Shown here in pieces: positions 25,531-37,797 of a stretch of 60,000 nt of DNA. This stretch comes from Membranipora membranacea (Eukaryota > Bryozoa > Gymnolaemata > Cheilostomatida > Membraniporidae). Position 1 is the stretch's first letter; every line of letters starts with the position of its first letter. Location: contig OU612069.1 of NCBI GenBank assembly GCA_914767715.1, positions 5,334,001 through 5,394,000 of the forward strand. The letters run 5' to 3'. The notes beneath the pieces are model-generated. The model was not told where the DNA came from. It was given only the letters and a program-made list of their open reading frames with translations, and did no database searches. The position numbers and the translations under genes were made by a program.

Positions 25531-26112
25531 ATGTTTTCTAGCATCAGTCAGCATATTTTCGGTAGTTCTGTGGAGAATATGGCCTCATTCGCATATCACT
25601 TTTCTCCACTTAGGCATGTTGGGCGATTAATACAAAGTAGATCCTCGCTCAACTGGTGAGCGATGCTGTACTTTTTTATTAGTAGCAAAGTTTTGTGATA
25701 ATTCTGCTAGCATAATTTAGCTGATGTATTCTATTTATGCAGTTGCTGCCTACATTCTCAGATTGCACAAGATATAGCTTAGGGTAGGCCTACTGTACAA
25801 CACAGAAGAGTTGAACATAGGTATTTTGTCGGCTCATCATACTCAATACTAAGAGTTTTCTGTGCTTACAAAAATTGTGAGGAGGACAATTCGAATGGAA
25901 TGCTTTCATTGTAGCAGCTAACTTGCCTGGTCATCATTGAATACAATGTCAATCCAATTATATAATATTGACTAGAACTGGGCTAGAACTGTAAAGGATT
26001 ATACTATAACAATACAATAGCAATAATGAATGTAGTTTATTTCGCAGGCAGGGTTAATTATACAATAATGTTGCTGGTTGGGTAATGATATATGGGGCAT
26101 GAAACTCAGTGT

Positions 26113-27700
26113 ATGTCCTGAAAATCTGAGGTCTGTAGCTCAATAATTGCTTATTATGCCAGCTACAAAAGAAGCTTTCTCTAAAGCATCACAAATCAGT
26201 AAAATAATGTGTAGGCACATTTTCTTTTTAGCAGCAGCATGGCTTCGAATGGTCTGACACCACAAATTTTTATATCATTGGATTGCTCATCTTCTGAGGA
26301 ACACAGTGGTTAATTTCTTTAATAAACAGGGAAAATATCTATTAACATATCGAAAGCTTTATGGAAAACAGTTAGAAAATGATACAAATTGCTGCCCTGC
26401 TGCCGGCTTATGTATGCAATTATTCCACTTTCATGGGGGCAAAGAAATTCACAGTTTGTGAGTGTGTCCTGAAAATCTGAGGTCTGTAGCTCAATAATTG
26501 CTTATGCCAGCTACAAAAGAAGGTTTCTCTAAAGCATCACAAATCAGTAATATAATGTGTAGGCACATTTTCATTTGAGCAGCAGCATGGCTTCGAATGG
26601 TCTGACACCACAATTTTTTATATCATTGGATTGCTCATCTTCTGAGGAACACAGTGGTTATTTTCTTTAGTAAACAAGGAAAATATCTACCAACATATCG
26701 AAAGCTTTATGGAAAACAGTTACAAAATTATATTAATTGCTGCCCTGCTGCCGGCTTATGTATGAAATTATTCTACTTTCATGGGGGCAAAGAAATACAC
26801 AGTTTGTGAGTGTGTCCTGAAAATCTGAGGTCTGTACCTCAATATTTTCTTATGCCAGCTATAAAGGAGGTTTTTCTAAAGCATCACAAATCAGTAAAAC
26901 AATGTGTAGCCAAATTATCTTTTGAGCAGCAGCATAAATCCTAAAGGTCTGACAGCCCAAATGTTTATATCATTGAATTCCTCATCTCCCGAGGAACATA
27001 GTGTTAATTTTTTTAGTAAAAAAGGAAAACATCTTCCAAAATTTCGAGAGCTTTAGTGAAAACAGTTTGAAAATGATAAAATTGCTGCCCTGCTGCCGGC
27101 ATATGTATGCAACTACTCCATTTTCATGGCGGGCATTTTTTGAGTATGATCTGAAGATCTGAGGTCTGTAGCTCGACAACTTATTTTGTTTGCAACAAAA
27201 AAGGATTCCTCTTTACAATCATTATGATTTATAGCCATATTGAGAGTATAAAAATTTGTTGTATCAAAATAAGAGCGTCTGCCTTAAATTTAGTGGAGCA
27301 TGAATTCTGTATTACAATAATTACATTACATTACTGATGATGAATACACACACAATCAGCATATTTGTGCACAGCTAAATCATCGCAAATCAATAAAATA
27401 ATGTAGTAGCACATTTTCTTTTGAGCAGCAGCATGGCTTCAAATGGTCTGACACCACAAATTTTTATATCATTGGATTGCTCATCTTCTGAGGAACATAG
27501 TGGTTATTTTCTTTAGTAAACAAGGAAAATATCTACCAACATATCGAAAGCTTTACGGAAAACGGTTAAAAAATGATATAAATTGCTGCCCTGCTGCCGG
27601 CTTATGTATGCAATTATTCCACTTTCATGGGGGGCAAAGAAATACACAGTTTGTGAGTGTGTCCTGAAAATTTGAGGTCTGTAGCTTGATAACTTTTTAT
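26113..27700 (+). repeat. tandem array of about 350-bp units
   Basis: Units begin with 'gtcctgaaaatctgaggtct' at about 26115, 26466 and 26814, a diverged start is at 27150, and another is at 27661. Each unit carries 'gcatcacaaatcagtaa', 'gcagcagcatggcttc', 'atatcattg' with 'ctcatct', and 'gctgccctgctgccggc'. The first two units are closest to each other. The stretch 27190-27370 is a divergent or inserted piece. No open frame spans a unit. It is a satellite-like array in the LRR-gene intron. Confidence 0.85.
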
Positions 27701-27839
27701 GCCAGCCACAAAAGAAGTTTTTCGCTTTATAATTTATATGATTTTTGGCCTTTTCGAGATGTGGAGATAACTCAGGTTCACAAAATTACCGTATATGCCC
27801 TGAGAATGAATGTCGATATGGTTTTTGAATGTAGGTCAT

Positions 27840-28490
27840 GTTACTATTGTTGGCTCGAGTATGAATTGGAAGGAGAAAATATAATCCACATGGATACCCA
27901 TAATTTTTAGAGATGCTCATCATTTCATAGTGAGATTGACACACTGTCTCGATTCGCAAATTCTTCATTCCAATATTATTTTATAAAAAAGTACGAAATG
28001 CGATCCACAACTGGGTACTTTACCACGAGCTGGCATAAGCCAGCAGTAGGCATGGGATGGGATGTGCTATATCCCCTTCGCTATTCGTTATGGTGATGGA
28101 TATAGTTATACAGAATTTACAAAGCAGTGTGACTGGGATCCAGGTTGCAAATAACCAAATACTTCTGCTAATGAGGGCATTTATGGACAAGGCTCAGGTT
28201 GTGGCTTCAATCTATAGACTGTATGAGTTGCTAAAGAGATGTGTGATGCAATTCAAACCTTTCACGAGACAGTCCCTGCCTTTGTGTCAAGGTAAACCTG
28301 TACCGAATACCTACTTCATAGAAACAGAGCTTATTCTCACGCCTGCAGAGCAGCCTGCGAAGAGCTTAGGAAGATGGTATAGTTTGCTGATCACAGACAA
28401 GTTTCGCTGTCACATTATTATCCTGCACACAGTATTGGTTGTTGCTAGGCAGACCATCAATTCAAAACATGAAATCAACAAAAAAACTTA
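27840..28490 (+). pseudogene. LINE reverse-transcriptase fragment, copy 2
   Basis: One open frame of 144 codons (28057-28491) starts GCAISPSLFVMVMDIVI, which matches the RT motif with 'QG..SP.LF'. It continues through LLMRAFMDKAQVVAS and FKPFTRQSLPL to ILTPAEQPAKSLGRWY. The usual catalytic FMDD-like motif is FMDK here, so the enzyme would be inactive. Only a slice of ORF2 is present. The upstream part (27840-28050) aligns with 7405-7600 but is not open. It is the better preserved of two related fragments. Confidence 0.7.
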
Positions 28491-28960
28491 GCCTAAGTCG
28501 GATTCAAAGCCCTAAATAATTAGTCAACAAGTTATTTTTGATCAAAATCTTGCATTTTTCATCCTTGTTGTGTCCTCAGGTCAGTTTACGATTCAGTGAT
28601 TTATTTTTAAAAATTTTTTGGCTAACTCTTCTTGTTTGTATAAGGTTGAATTAGCAAAGATTATTTCTTAAAAGTTGTTTTTAATGGTTTCTAGAGAAAC
28701 CACATATAATAAAAAAATTATGACTTGTCTGTTAATAATGACAGAACAAATCATATAAAATCATTGCAATTATTTGCTCTTCCAATAAATCATGTCAACA
28801 TTTTTTCCCAAAAAAACCTGGACCTTTAATTGACTCAACTACAGAGCCCTGGTAGAAATAAGTACGAATTTCATATTCGAATGACCATAATGACAAAAAG
28901 TCAATATTATGCATTATTGGTAACCATTAGCCAAACTGCGACACATTCAGCTCCCTGTAC

Positions 28961-29365
28961 CAGGGGCGTATATTCTAAAAAATTCACTCACTGACTTTTT
29001 AGAGATGATCGGGCGCAGCCCGACCCACACGCCGTAGGCGTGGCGGGGAGGGTGTGGGAGGGGCGCTTAAGCGCCCTCCCACCACGGAAATTTTTGCATA
29101 TCGGTAGCAAAATAGTGCAAGCAGAGAGGTATTTCAATAGCTCACTGAGCTGTTGGGTACTTTCAGAAAACAACTCAATAGCAGTAGAAGATTACGGTAA
29201 AAATTCTCCAGTTATAAAGCACCCATTTGAAAAAAAACTGACCGGGATGGGATTCGAACCCACAACAATCTGATTAGTAGTGATTATAAGGCAGACGCTC
29301 TACACACTGAGCTATTCAGCCACTCACAGGAATCCGTGGGCCGTGAGTGGTAATATACGCCACTG
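28961..29365. mobile_element. non-autonomous hAT-type element (405 bp) with 8-bp target duplication
   Basis: The ends are CAGGGGCGTATATT and, reverse-complemented, CAGTGGCGTATATT. The flanks are an exact 8-bp duplication CCCTGTAC (28953-28960 and 29366-29373). The paralogous block at about 10220-10240 holds the unoccupied site with one copy of that 8-mer. TIRs of CAGNGGCG type and 8-bp duplications are hallmarks of hAT transposons. The interior has a GC-rich hairpin-forming part (about 29008-29082, including GGGCGCTTAAGCGCCC) and a tRNA-like segment. It has no transposase. Confidence 0.9.
29241..29329 (-). tRNA. tRNA-like segment inside the hAT-type element (probably not functional)
   Basis: On the minus strand it has A-box TAGCTCAGTGTGTAGAGC with a perfect 4-bp D stem (GCTC/GAGC), and B-box GGTTCGAATCC in a T arm. 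The anticodon stem TCTG/CAGA encloses an enlarged loop of about 19 nt that includes CTTATAA, so a UAU anticodon would need an intron-like insertion. The acceptor stem pairs at about five of seven positions. It is best read as a tRNA pseudogene or SINE-like head captured by the transposon. Confidence 0.5.
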
Positions 29366-29373
29366 CCCTGTAC

Positions 29374-29525
29374 TCCCTGTCAGAAACGCTGCCAAGGGAG
29401 CAGACCTCAAGTTCGAAACAGCTCCTATAAAGGAGCAGCCAATGGCCTCTAGAAGACCCCGAGTGGAAGATCCAAAATATCACAGGCATGCTATCCAAAG
29501 AGGTGTCAGGCCAGGTAGAATTTTG
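29374..29525 (+). other. conserved coding-like segment, partner at 10216-10345
   Basis: The frame encodes AAKGADLKFETAPIKEQPMA, then RRPRVEDPKYHRHAIQRGVR, before a donor-like GTAGAA. The same protein pattern appears in the partner copy with a deletion. The family is not recognised; it is an exon or retrotransposon remnant. Confidence 0.35.
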
Positions 29526-30762
29526 GTCTCTCACTCACTGCTGTCTAACATCAACTTGTTTCAATGGATTTTTGACCCATAACATCTTATACAAATAGGC
29601 TTCGGTATAAAAGATGAAAAATCTCAAATCCATGTCTGGGCAATCAATTAAGTATATCAAACACATAGAATCAATGAATATCGCGACAAAAAGTCCTTCG
29701 TTTAATGGTTTTGGTTGAGCCAGTCTTATCAGTCTCTGAATCTGTAGATGTATAATGTATGCTTGCTGATCATAGACATATTACAAACACAGTCTATGCA
29801 CCAGAAGGTTCAATCAATCTGATTTTCATCATGTTGTCAGTTTTGCAATAATTTTGGTCAATTTTTGGATCCTCAAACAACTTAAATTTAGCAAATAATA
29901 ATTTTGTGACAGTGAGTGAGCAGAAGCTTCATCATGTGAAAATAAACTTCTAGAGATCAGACTTGTTCATATTCTGCTAGCCATCCTTAAGCTTCGGATA
30001 ACTATTACCCTTTTGTAAGATACCTGAAGCCCTCACAGTGTTACAATGATAAGTGATGGGGTATCAAGTTATCAAGACATTTCCCACACGGTGCCTGATT
30101 ACATTTAGTGGGGACTGAGAGTAAAGAGATTGCAATAAAAATTTTAGTTTGGTATATATATATAGTTGTATATTGTAGTCCAAATTTATTTTTGGCACCA
30201 AGTTATCTCTTGTAAATTATTGAGGTGAGTTTGTGCAAGTAGTAAGAGTTCTAACTCTTTGGTTTGTACGTGAACAATTTCAATCATTTTTGATGTTTGA
30301 ATCACATATCAAGTTACCAGTTTTTTATGCATGATTCTATTTGTGTTTTCCATGTAATTATGTTTTCATTGATGCAACAAATCAAAGCTGTCATGATGTC
30401 AACATCTCCTTATTTGAGTTGCTGATATTATGCAGGTTTAGGGTGCTAAAGACCCCATATCACTTGTCACTGATAACTATGAGTCAATGGCCCTTCGTGT
30501 CATGCCTATGCCGCTGCTGAGACATTATCAGTATTGTATTGTAGAATGTACTGAGGAAATTAACATCTTTCCACTCAGTGTCACGGACTTTCATTGAGTT
30601 GTTAGCTGCTTGTAATTTTCTCACAAGTGAAATTATTCTCACAATATTATCTAACAAAAAGATTTAAAATTAAGATTTGATAGAACTTTCTATAATTTAT
30701 TATTTGTATTGTTAAGGTAAGCAGTAACTGTTTGTTGCAGTAAGATGACTTAAGCTTGAGCC

Positions 30763-31360
30763 ATAGACTTAATAATAAACCTAGACAGGACACTGTATAT
30801 AGCTGAAGTGAGGCACTTAGTTATGGTGATGCGATGTCACTAGAGGGTGTAGAAACAGTGATTTTTACTCATAGCTATCATTGATTTACCCCTCCTAGCT
30901 CTGGTCAAATTTTGATAACTCAATTGGCTTCAATCGAAATTTAAATTCAAAATTGCAAGAGATTCAGCAGCTTCTGGCGATCATTTTGATAGTCTATTTA
31001 GCTTCATAGCTTAAATATTATTAAAAAAGCAAGCAATTGAAAACGGTGCATAGACTTGAAGCTATAATTCTTTTTGCAGTTTCAGTCCTGATTAAATGCT
31101 TATATCTCAAACAATTTTGATTTAATTTTGAGTATGAAAATAGACTCAACCGCTTCTGGTGAACAATTTGATAGTCTGTTTAGCCTTGTAGCTCAAATAT
31201 TATCAAAAAATCAAAAATCGGTGTTTAGACTCGAAGCCTCAGCCATTTTTTTAAAGTTTATTTCCTTATCAATTTCGATGTGATTTTGAGTTTCAAATTG
31301 CAATAGATTCAGTAGCTTGTGGAGATCATTTTGATGGTCTGTTCTGCCTTGTAGCTCAAG
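30763..31360 (+). repeat. dispersed repeat plus three related tandem segments of about 165 bp
   Basis: The first part matches 1945-2200. After it, related segments recur near 30925, 31110 and 31270. Each has a 'gattttgagt'-like start (diverged in the first), then 'gattcag.agctt' or 'gactcaaccgcttctgg', then 'ttgat.gtctgtt..gcct.gtagct'. None is coding. The piece is absent from the 11.26-kb position of the partner block. Confidence 0.6.
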
Positions 31361-31965
31361 TATAACCAGGGAGTTCAGGACTTTCTTCCTTGGAATAACT
31401 GAGGATGCAAGCAATTGAATTTACTTGGTGAATACACAATTACCCAAGAAATAACTAACTTCATTTATTTGATTTTTTTGAATGCTTTTTTGCTCATATT
31501 GAGCCAGGCATACACAATAACAAATTTCATGACCTTAGAGAAAATATCCACCAACATTGAAATGTGACCAACAGAGACAGTTGGAAGTAAACAAGTCAAG
31601 GCCAGACCACGCAAAGCTTCAAATAAAATTGAAGTTCATAGTAGACGATATTCTGTGTAGCTAATATAATGGTCAATTCAGTGGGTAAAAAGTAAAGGTA
31701 GACCTCGTGCCCCGGCAGCATTCTCCTCGTTCCTACCTTTTATTAGCAGCCTGATAAAACAAGCAACAGCTAAATCCGGTAATTCAGGAAATTAAAATAC
31801 ATCTATTCTGACCACGGAACACAATTTTTAGAAATTTAGAAATACATAGGTTTATTGTGGTCTGCTGGTGTCAGCAATATAGCAACATATTTCTAGATTT
31901 CTGTGTAAAACGATTGAAAATCGGTTACAACTACTACTAGTACAGTAAGTGAGGATATGACTTAC

Positions 31966-32106
31966 CTCTCTGGTAGACTAGTGATGCTGCAATCAATCAC
32001 ATTCAAGTATTTTAATGTTTTCAGTTCTCCTAACTCCGTGGGAAATGTCTGTAGATTTTCACTATTTACTATCTGTAACGTCTCCAGTTCTCTCAGGGTG
32101 CAGATC
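31966..32106 (-). CDS. leucine-rich-repeat gene, exon 3
   Basis: This 141-nt exon has acceptor ..ccatgacag and donor GTAAGT after ..CCAGAGAG. It encodes ICTLRELETLQIVNSENLQ, then TFPTELGELKTLKYLNVIDC and SITSLPE, two LRRs. It enters and leaves in phase 2. The preceding exon ends with two bases of a codon completed by its first base, so the reading runs ..NQLQ-R-ICTLREL.. without a break. It is a paralogue of the 141-nt exon at 11443-11583. The 3' part of the gene is not resolved. Confidence 0.8.
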
Positions 32107-34178
32107 CTGTCATGGACATAATAATTAATATAATGCCCAGTAAAATTGACAAGATATTGCTGTCAAAATCAGAGTTTCGTCTTATCAGTGTTATTGATAG
32201 ATCAAACTATTTTCTCTCTTAGGAGTAAGAATATAGTAACCTCTGGTAAATATAGTGTATCATCAGTGACTGAATATGAACCATAACATAATTGTTTCTA
32301 ATTCCATGACCTTGTAACTACACTCTGGTTTTAAGTTATATACCTAGACAGAGAGAAGTTTGCTTACGCCGAGAAAATTGGCTAGATATAACAGTTCATA
32401 ATTTTTCAGAGAGTGAGTTTGAAAGTATTGGCTTTTATATATCCTTTGTAATAATCAACACCAATTAGAGTCCAATCAATTGTGGGCGCCAGATGATGTT
32501 TTTAGGATCTTAATTAGCATGCTGCTGTTGGTGCCACATTATCACAATCAGACATTTTAGTGTTTTTGGTCCTTTGAGCTCCTGTTTCTCCAAAGACCTT
32601 TTGTTATTTAACTTCATTAGATTCCGTCTATATACTTTCTCGAGAAAGTGATTTTAAAAAGTGCCAAATAAGAAACAAAAACATATGATTGAATGTTTAT
32701 AGATTGTTATGGTAGAATTTCATATTTAATTATAGCTTTCTTGATAGAAGTTTGCTTAGCGATAATGCTCTCAAAACAATACCCCCAGGTACCTCGCAGT
32801 GCAGATGCTACGCTGGATAAAATATAAGCTAGTAGTGTCTTATGGAGGAGTACTTATAATGCTGTGCGATATTGCTAGGAAATCAAAAACGATATATTGG
32901 CAAAATTATATACATTTTATATATCTTTATCAAAATTCACAATATCACAATCCGATATTGTATGTCAAGTTGTAATCAAAGAAATATAGCCGTGATCCCC
33001 TTTTAATATGGTAATTGTGTTTCCATGTACCAAGATAATAACATCCATTAAAAATAGAAATGTTCCGATATTCTATATTGACCCACAGAAAGTTGACCTA
33101 TATCAAAAACAACCAACCTGATATCGATGCACATAATAAAAACGATCATGTATCTAGTTTAAGCACTCAAACGGTGGCGGGATGCTGGTAGAGGCCTTAA
33201 ACTAACCAGTATCGTGTTATTGTGCAGCACAAAAAAAGAGTACAATTGCTGATGACATTTAATTCACACAATTTATCATAAATTTATCATAACTTTGTTT
33301 ATAATTGTATGACCCTGTAGCTATACACTACTTTTAGGTTTTAATGAGCCAAGGGGACAAATTTCCAATGTTCAGAGACGAGTTGGAAAATTTTGATATC
33401 AAAGTCATATTATTCATAGCATGATCAGCGGTATTCTATACAGAGCGAGAATGACATAAAGCTAACTTGTTACTCAATGTCTACACCATAGTTATCAACT
33501 ACTCTCGAACATGATTGTGACAGTGGCATTAAACTACCGGGTTAAGACCAGGATAAATTTGTATTTATCATATCTCTTTGGGTTTTTTTGTTAGAGTCAT
33601 GCATTGGTGTTGGCATGATGCTCTGTAAGATTCACAGAAAGACATCGCTGGGTCGTGATTTTATTATTTCATATTTCCAAGTATTTCATTTGTGATCACC
33701 TAGAGATTACCTAACGTAAACTATAAAGCAACATCATCATTTATGTTGTTATATCAACCTCACGAAAAAATTCATAAAGAGGACTGTATATTGGCAGAAC
33801 AAACACTCACATCTACTGCTTGTTCTCAATCTCATAACAGTACAGGCAAAACGGATTGGATTCTATCAAATTTGAGAATAACCCACCCTTCCTACATATG
33901 AAGAAGAACCTCAGAATCATTTAAAACATTTTCACCAGGATTGTCAAAAATAGCCTCAATTCAACAGTTAGAAACATGTATCTTGGAAATCAAAATCTCA
34001 TCTGATTTATCAGCAATAGAGCATGATTTTGGTGCAGTTTCACACTATTGAACAATACATTGGGAATCAGCTCAACCTGCAAGATCAAATTTGTAATACA
34101 GTGTGTAGGCACTCAGTTATACATAAAACAGAATGCGGCGTTATACAAACTCAATCATATATATATATGAACTCTTAC
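32107..34178 (-). other. intron of the LRR gene
   Basis: Non-coding between exons 2 and 3. It contains the right end of the duplicated block (to about 32900). I see no exon or RNA gene in it. Confidence 0.6.
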
Positions 34179-34410
34179 CTCTGTAGCTGATTTACATGTG
34201 GTATTTTGTGGAGAAAAAGCTTTTTCAGGTTAGGAGCTATCTCATGAAGATTAGGAGGGATATTATCCCTGACGAGCATATGTGTGATATGGAGACCACG
34301 AGCTTCTGCTGTAAGCTCTGATAATGTCAGTGATTTTAGTGTCACCTCATGAATTGAAGGATTTACTTCTATCTCAGGTTCTCCAGCATGCCGGAACCAA
34401 ACCTCATACC
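34179..34410 (-). CDS. leucine-rich-repeat gene, exon 2
   Basis: The 232-nt exon lies between acceptor ..ttgctgtgtag and donor GTAAGAG. It encodes YEVWFRHAGEPEIEVNPSIH, then EVTLKSLTLSELTAEARGL and, near the end, NLHEIAPNLKKLFLHKIPHV. The last part reads as LRR-like with leucines at regular spacing. Entry phase 1 and exit phase 2 fit exons 1 and 3 exactly. The first half has no domain that I recognise. The continuous phase across three exons is the best evidence that this is a real gene. Confidence 0.8.
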
Positions 34411-34695
34411 CTACACAGCAAGTAAAGAATAAGAATAAAACAAAATGTTGTAGTACTTACTTAGGAGGGGCCTATTTGTTGAGCCGTAGTCATCAATTAC
34501 TAATATTTGGTTATGGGATCGGATACCTGATCCTCATAATACAAACAATGTCCTCAACTTAGAATCTGCCCAATAAAAATCTCAAAATCCAGATTATGGT
34601 CCAGTCAGACGAATTACACAACAATGCACTTTGGACTATCATTTGTTTCTCAATAACAAATTTGCTTGTCATCAACTTTGTGCTAAAACTCCTAC

Positions 34696-34810
34696 CTTGG
34701 GTCTCATCAGCTCTTGTATGGGTGTCCCTTGAGATACTTGAACGACCCCCGAGCCTAGGTTTTTTATCCTGTGTCCTGATCTGAGGGAGCTTTCTTTTAT
34801 TGTTTTCCAT
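34696..34810 (-). CDS. leucine-rich-repeat gene, exon 1 with start codon
   Basis: ATG at 34808-34810 (context ataatcATGG) opens 38 codons plus one base before donor GTAGGAG. The N-terminus starts MENNKRKLPQIRTQDKKPRL, is strongly basic and has no signal peptide, so an intracellular protein is likely. K-K-P-R and nearby basic residues could act as a nuclear signal, but that is inference. The single left-over G completes a Gly codon with exon 2. The gene runs leftwards across at least 23 kb because of repeats in its introns. Confidence 0.7.
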
Positions 34811-37605
34811 GATTATCCCTCAGCACCTACAAGCTAAAAGAGGTATAATAAATACCACACTGATATATGTGTATGTATACTGATTTACTTTGTTGCCCAA
34901 CCATGCATTATGAACATGAAGGGGATGAGTTTGAGATGAAACACCAATGACTACGAGACAATTGAGCATGTGCGACTAGATATCAGAATAAGAAAATATC
35001 AATCAATCCAGTTGCAGAACCGTAATCCTATAGAAATGTTCATTACCAATATTCATCTTCCGTTGCAGATGACTAAATTTAATTTGATTAATACGCTTAC
35101 CTGCACCACAATTTTTAATTGACAAAACCTAACAACAATATAAAATGCTTACAATTAACATCGGCAATGCTTCCCTAACTCGCCGCAAACTTGGACGCCA
35201 CCTCAGCCGTTCACTCTGTAGCCACCATTCTGGGGCCCACACTCAGTCGCCGCAAACGATATATGAAGGCGATGTCCCCCTCTAAGATGTCGAACTATGG
35301 ACATTTTTCTGAGTTTGAGCTAATTTAACACTCTATTCGGAGTTGTCCTCTCTCAAGTTTTGTACTTTTTATATCAATTTCTGCCTGATTTTCGGTCAGA
35401 TTTCTTGGAATTTTCCATGAATTTTGTCACTCAAATTCAGATTTATCAGCTTTCAAGCCCCCGATGATTTGAAAACCCTGTCCCTCAGGGTTTTATCAAT
35501 GATACCGATAATGAATCAGGACAAATTTTTATCCTTCTAGAGAGAGAACTCTCTTTCATGTCTTTTTTCTATGCGGCTTGAGGTAAAGGGACCAGACTGG
35601 AGAGTGGACAATTTTGAAAGGAGGCTTGAATTAGGGCTAAGAAAGCTTTCTATTTAATATACAAGATTTCAACGCCGCCTTGAACACTACTTAAGTTAAA
35701 TTATATTTTTAACAATCCTATAGGGTGCTGACTCTTTTCATTCACATTGAACTTTGCACCATGTATTCTTGATTCTTGATGTGTTATAATTCAACCAACA
35801 CTCGGCAATCAATCTCGGCTACCACACTTGGCCGCCACACTCGGCCGCCACACTGATTTTGGATATGCTCCCCTTGGCAAGTATGAAGTTGCTTGCCAGT
35901 ACAATGGTAGAAACCAATTATCCAGGCAATTTGAGATTAAACTTGATTACTTGGCAACTTGAGTTCTCAGAATTAGCCAGAGGAGCGTGTACACACCGAA
36001 AAATATAGTAGGTAAAATATAGAGTAGGTGCCTCATCCTGCTACATGGCACTGCATATATATACAAGTTAACACTGCAGCCAACACGCGCAACTAGCCGA
36101 CTATGACATTGACATGTATGATGAGAGAATTTATGGCAAAGAGAGGTCAAGCGTGAATCCCTCTTCTACCCTGTCAGACCAGAAATAATCTTCACTATGA
36201 TAGCCAGCCGCCAGATGCCAAACTTAGCCACAAAACTCAGCAACACCACCAAGCAGCAGCACTCAGCTGCTGAGTTGTTCTGAGCCTGCATTTGAGATAT
36301 ACATTTAGGCTGCCATAACCTCTAAAACAAGCGTGATACACGCTGAAAGTACCTTTGTTGGCATGGAATCATCTCAAGTATCAATTCTAGTATTATGCAA
36401 CCGGGCTGAAATAAATTTTGGTAAGACAGGCAGGCAGTCGCTTACCGTTAGAATTGGAGCAACACAAAATGCAGGCATTTATTATTGCATACATAACTGT
36501 TACATACACATTATTAGGCAAACATAATTGAAAGGCTAAGGTATGTTAACTGGTATGTGAGAGGGGTGTATATAAATCACAAAGCAGCCCCAGGGTATGA
36601 AAGAGGAAAGTAGAGTTCTCTTTTTCAGGGTTCAAGTCATTCTTGGCATTGAAACGATACAACATCTCCATCGAACAATGTATTCGCATTTCAAAAAATC
36701 AAACACTGTAACACCTAAATCAATTCATTATATCACCATTTACTAAAGAAATGAAACTTTATACACCGGCCTGACTAACATTATCAGCGTGAGATAATTA
36801 TTATGGTAGTCTGAGAGTGAAAACTCGAATATCATACAAGACTAGGAGGACACTGCCTAGCACGGCCTGTTATCTATCGTTACCAGTCTACGCTGGTATT
36901 TAGGTATGACAGAGCCTAGTGAATACTCTCAATGCCGATAAAAAGTAAAAGTTTTATTTATGTCCTAATGGAAAATGGATGGACAACTTCCTATCATAAA
37001 ATTCAAAATTGTTACTAAGGTAATTAGTGGACTCCTTATGCTATAATATTTTTCATACGTCAGGGATGAAATTTGTTTGTGAGTACAATTAAAATATTTC
37101 ATTCCAGTTTACTTATTGTGTATTAAATTTTCTACGTTGAGTACAGAATATCATCAGGTGTTGAATTTGTGGAGAATTCTTATCATAAGGTTTGTTGTCA
37201 TGTTGTCATACATGTACATTGCACGTATATCTTGGAGTTGTCTTCTCTGTTCATACTACTAAGGAGTCACCACCCTACCCTGACCCATATATGACAGAGA
37301 CTGACTTGACCGTGACCTTGAAGAGACTACACACATGGGCACTTGTCTACTGACTTTCATGGTGAGTGGACTGCCTTATAACTTGCCATCCTTGTAAAGA
37401 ACCCAACTTCGTCACAGAATTGTACTGTCTGGAGAGAACTGCTGCGCAGCGTCCAGCTAGGCAGTGGGCTAACACAGGGTTCATACCCAGACCTCTTGTA
37501 TGATAGAGGGCGGGTACTTTAACCAAGAAACTACCTCCTACACTTGCTGCTGATAAAAAGCTGTGTTGACTTGGAATCATCGCAAATTGTATTATTAATT
37601 CAGGA
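34811..37605. other. upstream region of the LRR gene, non-coding
   Basis: Likely contains the promoter and 5' UTR of the minus-strand LRR gene, but I cannot place a TATA box or start site with confidence. It contains scattered degenerate 'gccgccacactc..' motifs (about 35165-35260, 35815-35860, 36200-36270), which recur at 38110-38200. No supportable gene was found. Confidence 0.4.
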
Positions 37606-37797
37606 GGGTCTTTCAATTACAAACAGCCAAAATGGCAATCTTATCTGCTAGGGGTCTTGCTTTCAGATCGCTCAGTCATTTAACCGTATACATTCTGAGT
37701 GATTGATTGATTGATTGATTGATGAGTCATAATTTTGAACGATGTGATAGTGATCACTTGCTTTAATAAAAGATCACTCTTTCTTATTGAAAGACCC
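37606..37797. mobile_element. MITE with GGGTCTTTCAAT terminal repeats
   Basis: The left end is GGGTCTTTCAAT and the right end ATTGAAAGACCC, perfect 12-bp inverted repeats. The 192-bp body has no coding capacity and contains a GATT microsatellite (about 37702-37722). A related inverted, partial copy lies at 19103-19320. The target duplication is not clear, so the superfamily is not assigned. Confidence 0.75.

Larger units (their letters stand above)
28860..32900. repeat. large duplicated block, copy 2 (partner 10080-12180)
   Basis: It is collinear with 10080-12180 apart from a 405-bp hAT-type insertion (28961-29365) and about 1.1 kb between 30763 and 31850. It carries the second LRR exon at 31966-32106. 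Together with the LINE fragments at the left ends, the two blocks span about 7.4-12.2 kb and 27.8-32.9 kb. Confidence 0.75.

Noticed and set aside
34596-34784. 62-codon plus-strand frame
   Set aside because: It is antisense to exon 1 of the LRR gene, which joins exon 2 in phase.
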